Shown: in pieces, positions 5,106 to 6,694 of the stretch
How positions within the stretch are numbered: position 1 is the stretch's first letter
How the letters are laid out: each line of letters opens with the position of its first letter
Assembly: GCA_025966435.1 (NCBI GenBank)
Contig: JAICRQ010000193.1
Coordinates: forward strand, 1 to 6,694
Direction: 5' to 3'
Length of the DNA: 6,694 nucleotides
Origin: Anaerolineales bacterium
Lineage (GTDB): Bacteria > Chloroflexota > Anaerolineae > Anaerolineales > Villigracilaceae
The notes under the pieces: generated by a model
Database searches by the model: none
Seen by the model: only the letters and a program-made list of their open reading frames with translations
What the model was told of the DNA's origin: nothing
Position numbers and translations under genes: made by a program

Positions 5106-5993
5106 CTACCAGCCGCGCCCCGCGATCCGTTCCACTTCCGGCATCTGCGACACGTTGCGTCCTACCATCGGCTCACCGAGGTCCTTGCTGACTTCGGCGA
5201 GGATGCTCGCGTCCTGGTAATGCGTCACGGCTTTGACGATTGCCGCTGCGCGCCGCGCCGGATCACCGCTCTTGAAGATACCCGAACCGACGAAGACCCC
5301 ATCCACGCCAAGCTGCATCATTAGCGCCGCATCTGCCGGAGTTGCAACCCCGCCCGCCGCAAAGTTGACGACTGGCATGCGCCCGAGTTCCTTCGTCTCT
5401 TTGACCAGTTCATACGGCGCGCCGATCTCTTTAGCATAGGACATTAATTCCTCGTCCGCCATCGTAGTCAGGCGGCGGATGTCGCCCAATACTGTACGGG
5501 CATGCCGCACCGCCTCCACCACATCACCTGTTCCCGCCTCGCCCTTCGTACGGATCATCGCCGCGCCTTCACCGACACGCCGCAGCGCCTCCCCCAGGTT
5601 GCGGCAGCCACAGACGAACGGCACTTTGAAATTGTGCTTCAAAATGTGATTCGACTCGTCAGCCGGAGTCAGCACCTCGGACTCATCGATGTAATCCACG
5701 CCGATGGCTTCCAGGATCTGTGCTTCGACAAAATGTCCGATACGGCATTTTGCCATCACGGGGATGGTGACCGAGTCTATGATCTTCAGAATGAGGTCAG
5801 GGTCAGACATGCGCGCGACACCGCCATTCGCGCGGATATCTGCCGGGACCCGCTCGAGCGCCATCACGGCAGAAGCTCCCGCATCTTCTGCGATCTTGGC
5901 ATGTTCCGGGGTGACGACATCCATGATGACGCCGCCTTTGAGCATCTGCGCCAAGCCCTTTTTAACTGCGAAGGTACCAGTCTGTTGTTCCAT
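5106..5993 (-). CDS. pdxS: Pyridoxal 5'-phosphate synthase subunit PdxS
   Basis: The synthase subunit that makes PLP from ribose 5-phosphate, glyceraldehyde 3-phosphate and ammonia. It is a (beta/alpha)8 barrel that assembles as a dodecamer decorated with PdxT. The product is 295 residues, the usual length. Key residues by alignment with the Bacillus protein are D25 (GVIMDV), the Schiff-base lysine K82 ([10 protein letters not shown]) and the second lysine K150 (RTKGEAGTG). The phosphate-binding loops [10 protein letters not shown] and FVGSGIF are present. I chose the ATG at 5993 because AGGAG (6001-6005) lies seven bases before it. The ATG at 6011 overlaps that Shine-Dalgarno sequence and would add six residues not usual in the family. 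It is the first gene of the minus-strand series and is divergent from a MocR-type regulator gene. Confidence 0.98.
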   Translation of the reverse strand: MEQQTGTFAVKKGLAQMLKGGVIMDVVTPEHAKIAEDAGASAVMALERVPADIRANGGVARMSDPDLILKIIDSVTIPVMAKCRIGHFVEAQILEAIGVDYIDESEVLTPADESNHILKHNFKVPFVCGCRNLGEALRRVGEGAAMIRTKGEAGTGDVVEAVRHARTVLGDIRRLTTMADEELMSYAKEIGAPYELVKETKELGRMPVVNFAAGGVATPADAALMMQLGVDGVFVGSGIFKSGDPARRAAAIVKAVTHYQDASILAEVSKDLGEPMVGRNVSQMPEVERIAGRGW

Positions 5994-6000
5994 AAGATTT

Positions 6001-6005
6001 CTCCT
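6001..6005 (-). promoter_or_regulatory. Ribosome binding site of pdxS
   Basis: AGGAG on the minus strand, seven bases before the ATG at 5993. It decides between two in-frame ATGs (5993 and 6011). It also contrasts with pdxT, which has none. Confidence 0.85.
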
Positions 6006-6023
6006 GATCATAATTGGATAAAA

Positions 6024-6032
6024 ATTCTACCA
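6024..6032 (-). promoter_or_regulatory. Extended -10 promoter of pdxS
   Basis: TGGTAGAAT on the minus strand fits the extended -10 form TGnTATAAT with one mismatch. The start would be near 6017, giving a leader of about 24 bases that contains the Shine-Dalgarno sequence. The -35 (about 6047-6052, GCTTTC) is poor, as expected for an extended -10 or an activator-dependent promoter. Confidence 0.55.
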
Positions 6033-6067
6033 CGCTGCTTTTCTATGAAAGCGACCGGCGAGTCCGT

Positions 6068-6084
6068 ATGGCAAATTGTGCCAT
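6068..6084. repeat. Perfect 6-bp inverted repeat upstream of pdxS
   Basis: ATGGCA (6068-6073) and TGCCAT (6079-6084) flank AATTG. The centre is about 59 bases upstream of the predicted pdxS start, a common position for an activator site. Its sequence differs from the ATTGGC half-sites further right, so it may be bound by another protein or be chance. Confidence 0.4.
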
Positions 6085-6112
6085 TATTCCTGCCTTTATA
6101 TTTTAGAGGAAA

Positions 6113-6236
6113 ATTGGCATAAGTTAAGAGCCAATATTTATCAATCTGTCGTAGTCCAATTCATTGGATTGACTTAATTATCCCCGGATTGGCTCTATAG
6201 AATTGTTCGAAATAGTGTTATAAAGACCAAGCCAAT
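6113..6236. promoter_or_regulatory. Candidate PdxR operator: nested ATTGGC/GCCAAT half-sites
   Basis: The core is concentric. AGAGCCAAT (6127-6135) and ATTGGCTCT (6188-6196) are exact inverted copies, and TCCAAT-TC-ATTGGA (6155-6168) lies between them. Both pairs share the same centre, 6161.5. Read another way, each side is a direct repeat of the hexamer with 25 bases between centres. Two further copies, ATTGGC at 6113-6118 and GCCAAT at 6231-6236, flank the core; the last sits at the predicted transcription start of the regulator gene. The region lies between pdxS and the divergent MocR-type gene, where MocR regulators usually bind. Binding is inferred. Confidence 0.6.
6216..6224 (+). promoter_or_regulatory. 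Extended -10 promoter of the MocR-type gene
   Basis: TGTTATAAA matches the extended -10 TGnTATAAT with one mismatch. Transcription would start near 6231, giving a leader of about 32 bases. The right outer operator arm (6188-6196) abuts the -35 position, and another half-site (6231-6236) covers the start, so repression of its own gene is plausible. Confidence 0.55.
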
Positions 6237-6251
6237 GTCGCTAATAACTGT

Positions 6252-6258
6252 AGAGGTG
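6252..6258 (+). promoter_or_regulatory. Ribosome binding site of the MocR-type gene
   Basis: AGAGGTG, with its GAGG core six bases before the ATG at 6263. It supports that start. Confidence 0.7.
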
Positions 6259-6262
6259 CCAG

Positions 6263-6694
6263 ATGCGCATACCGCTTGATCGTCAAAGTGAAGTCCCTCT
6301 TTACCAGCAAATCGAAACGTACTTACGACAGGGAATTCTCTCGGGCAGCCTTGCCGCGGAGACCCGTCTGCCTGCCAGCCGCCAGCTCGCGCGCGACTTA
6401 GGCGTGAACCGCATCACGGTCGAAAGTGCCTACGCCGTACTGGAAACTGATGGGCTGATCTATTCCAAGATGGGCAGCGGTACGTATGTTTTGCCTCCCA
6501 ATCCACTTTTAGTATTTTCAAAAGACAAGCCCGGCAATGCCTGGCCGCTTTGGCAGCAAAGGTTAGCGTCCAATGGAGGGTCTGCAATTACAGCGTCAGA
6601 CGAAGAGACGACAAAGGTATCGCGGCATTCCAGACTCATCAGCTTTGCCAGCGGAATCGGTGATGCACATCTTTTCCCTGCGGAAGACTTTCGT
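6263..6694 (+). CDS. pdxR: MocR/PdxR-type GntR regulator, C-terminal part outside window
   Basis: The first 144 residues of a MocR-subfamily transcription factor, cut by the right window end. Residues 10-76 are a GntR winged helix-turn-helix: VPLYQQIETYLRQGILSGSL, then LPASRQLARDLGVNRITVESAY as the recognition region, and the wing GLIYSKMGSGTYV. A linker of about 50 residues follows, then ISFASGIGDAHLFPAEDFR (126-144). That last segment is the conserved entry (F-x-x-G-x-x-D-x-x-L-F-P) of the aminotransferase-like, PLP-binding domain of MocR proteins. Position next to divergent pdxS and pdxT makes it the likely PLP-sensing regulator of PLP synthesis. The PLP-binding lysine is outside the window and cannot be checked. 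The symbol rests on context; the subfamily itself is secure. Confidence 0.88.
   Translation, partial: MRIPLDRQSEVPLYQQIETYLRQGILSGSLAAETRLPASRQLARDLGVNRITVESAYAVLETDGLIYSKMGSGTYVLPPNPLLVFSKDKPGNAWPLWQQRLASNGGSAITASDEETTKVSRHSRLISFASGIGDAHLFPAEDFR

Noticed and set aside
5994..6011. In-frame upstream ATG extending PdxS by six residues
   Set aside because: It overlaps the AGGAG ribosome binding site that serves the ATG at 5993.
6068..6084. Sigma-54-like TGGCAC...TTGC on the minus strand
   Set aside because: The GG and GC dinucleotides are eight bases apart instead of the required ten; the sequence is better described as a simple inverted repeat.
5502..6122. Plus-strand reading frame of 206 codons opposite pdxS
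   Set aside because: It is an antisense shadow of pdxS that runs into the promoter region and has no family resemblance.

Overview
The window is a typical bacterial chromosomal stretch of housekeeping genes. Six genes run on the minus strand (read from high to low coordinates: pdxS, pdxT, a GNAT-like protein, an R3H-domain ATPase, tmk, map). One gene, a MocR/PdxR-type regulator, runs divergently on the plus strand at the right edge. map and the regulator are cut by the window ends. There is no mobile element, CRISPR array, tRNA or rRNA that I can recognise. Protein composition, the Ycf45-like R3H ATPase next to thymidylate kinase, and the many starts without a Shine-Dalgarno sequence suggest a Chloroflexota bacterium, possibly Anaerolineae. 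This is an inference of moderate confidence, not something the sequence proves.

Layout: 1-707 methionine aminopeptidase (3' end missing); 778-1392 thymidylate kinase; 1400-1483 a palindrome built from tandem 8-base units; 1488-3104 R3H-domain P-loop ATPase; 3105-3408 a 304-base gap with a perfect -10 hexamer but no recognised RNA; 3409-4323 GNAT-like protein; 4341-4377 a long hairpin; 4455-5033 pdxT; 5055-5101 a 17-bp-stem palindrome built from 7-base units; 5106-5993 pdxS; 5994-6262 a divergent regulatory region with nested inverted repeats; 6263-6694 the N-terminal part of a GntR/MocR regulator.

How the parts fit: PdxS and PdxT form the ribose-5-phosphate-dependent pyridoxal 5'-phosphate (PLP) synthase, and the divergent MocR protein is most simply its regulator, PdxR. 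The intergenic region carries a concentric set of ATTGGC/GCCAAT half-sites that is a good operator candidate. map, tmk and the R3H ATPase are housekeeping genes for protein N-terminal maturation, dTTP supply and an unknown nucleic-acid-linked ATPase function.

The most striking feature is regulatory. Four genes (map, tmk, the GNAT-like gene, pdxT) each have a -10-like hexamer ending exactly six bases before the ATG and no Shine-Dalgarno sequence, which is the signature of leaderless mRNAs. At three of the four, the expected -35 position lies inside a palindrome or repeat array that sits just upstream. pdxS and the regulator gene instead have extended -10 promoters, leaders of roughly 25-30 bases and clear ribosome binding sites.
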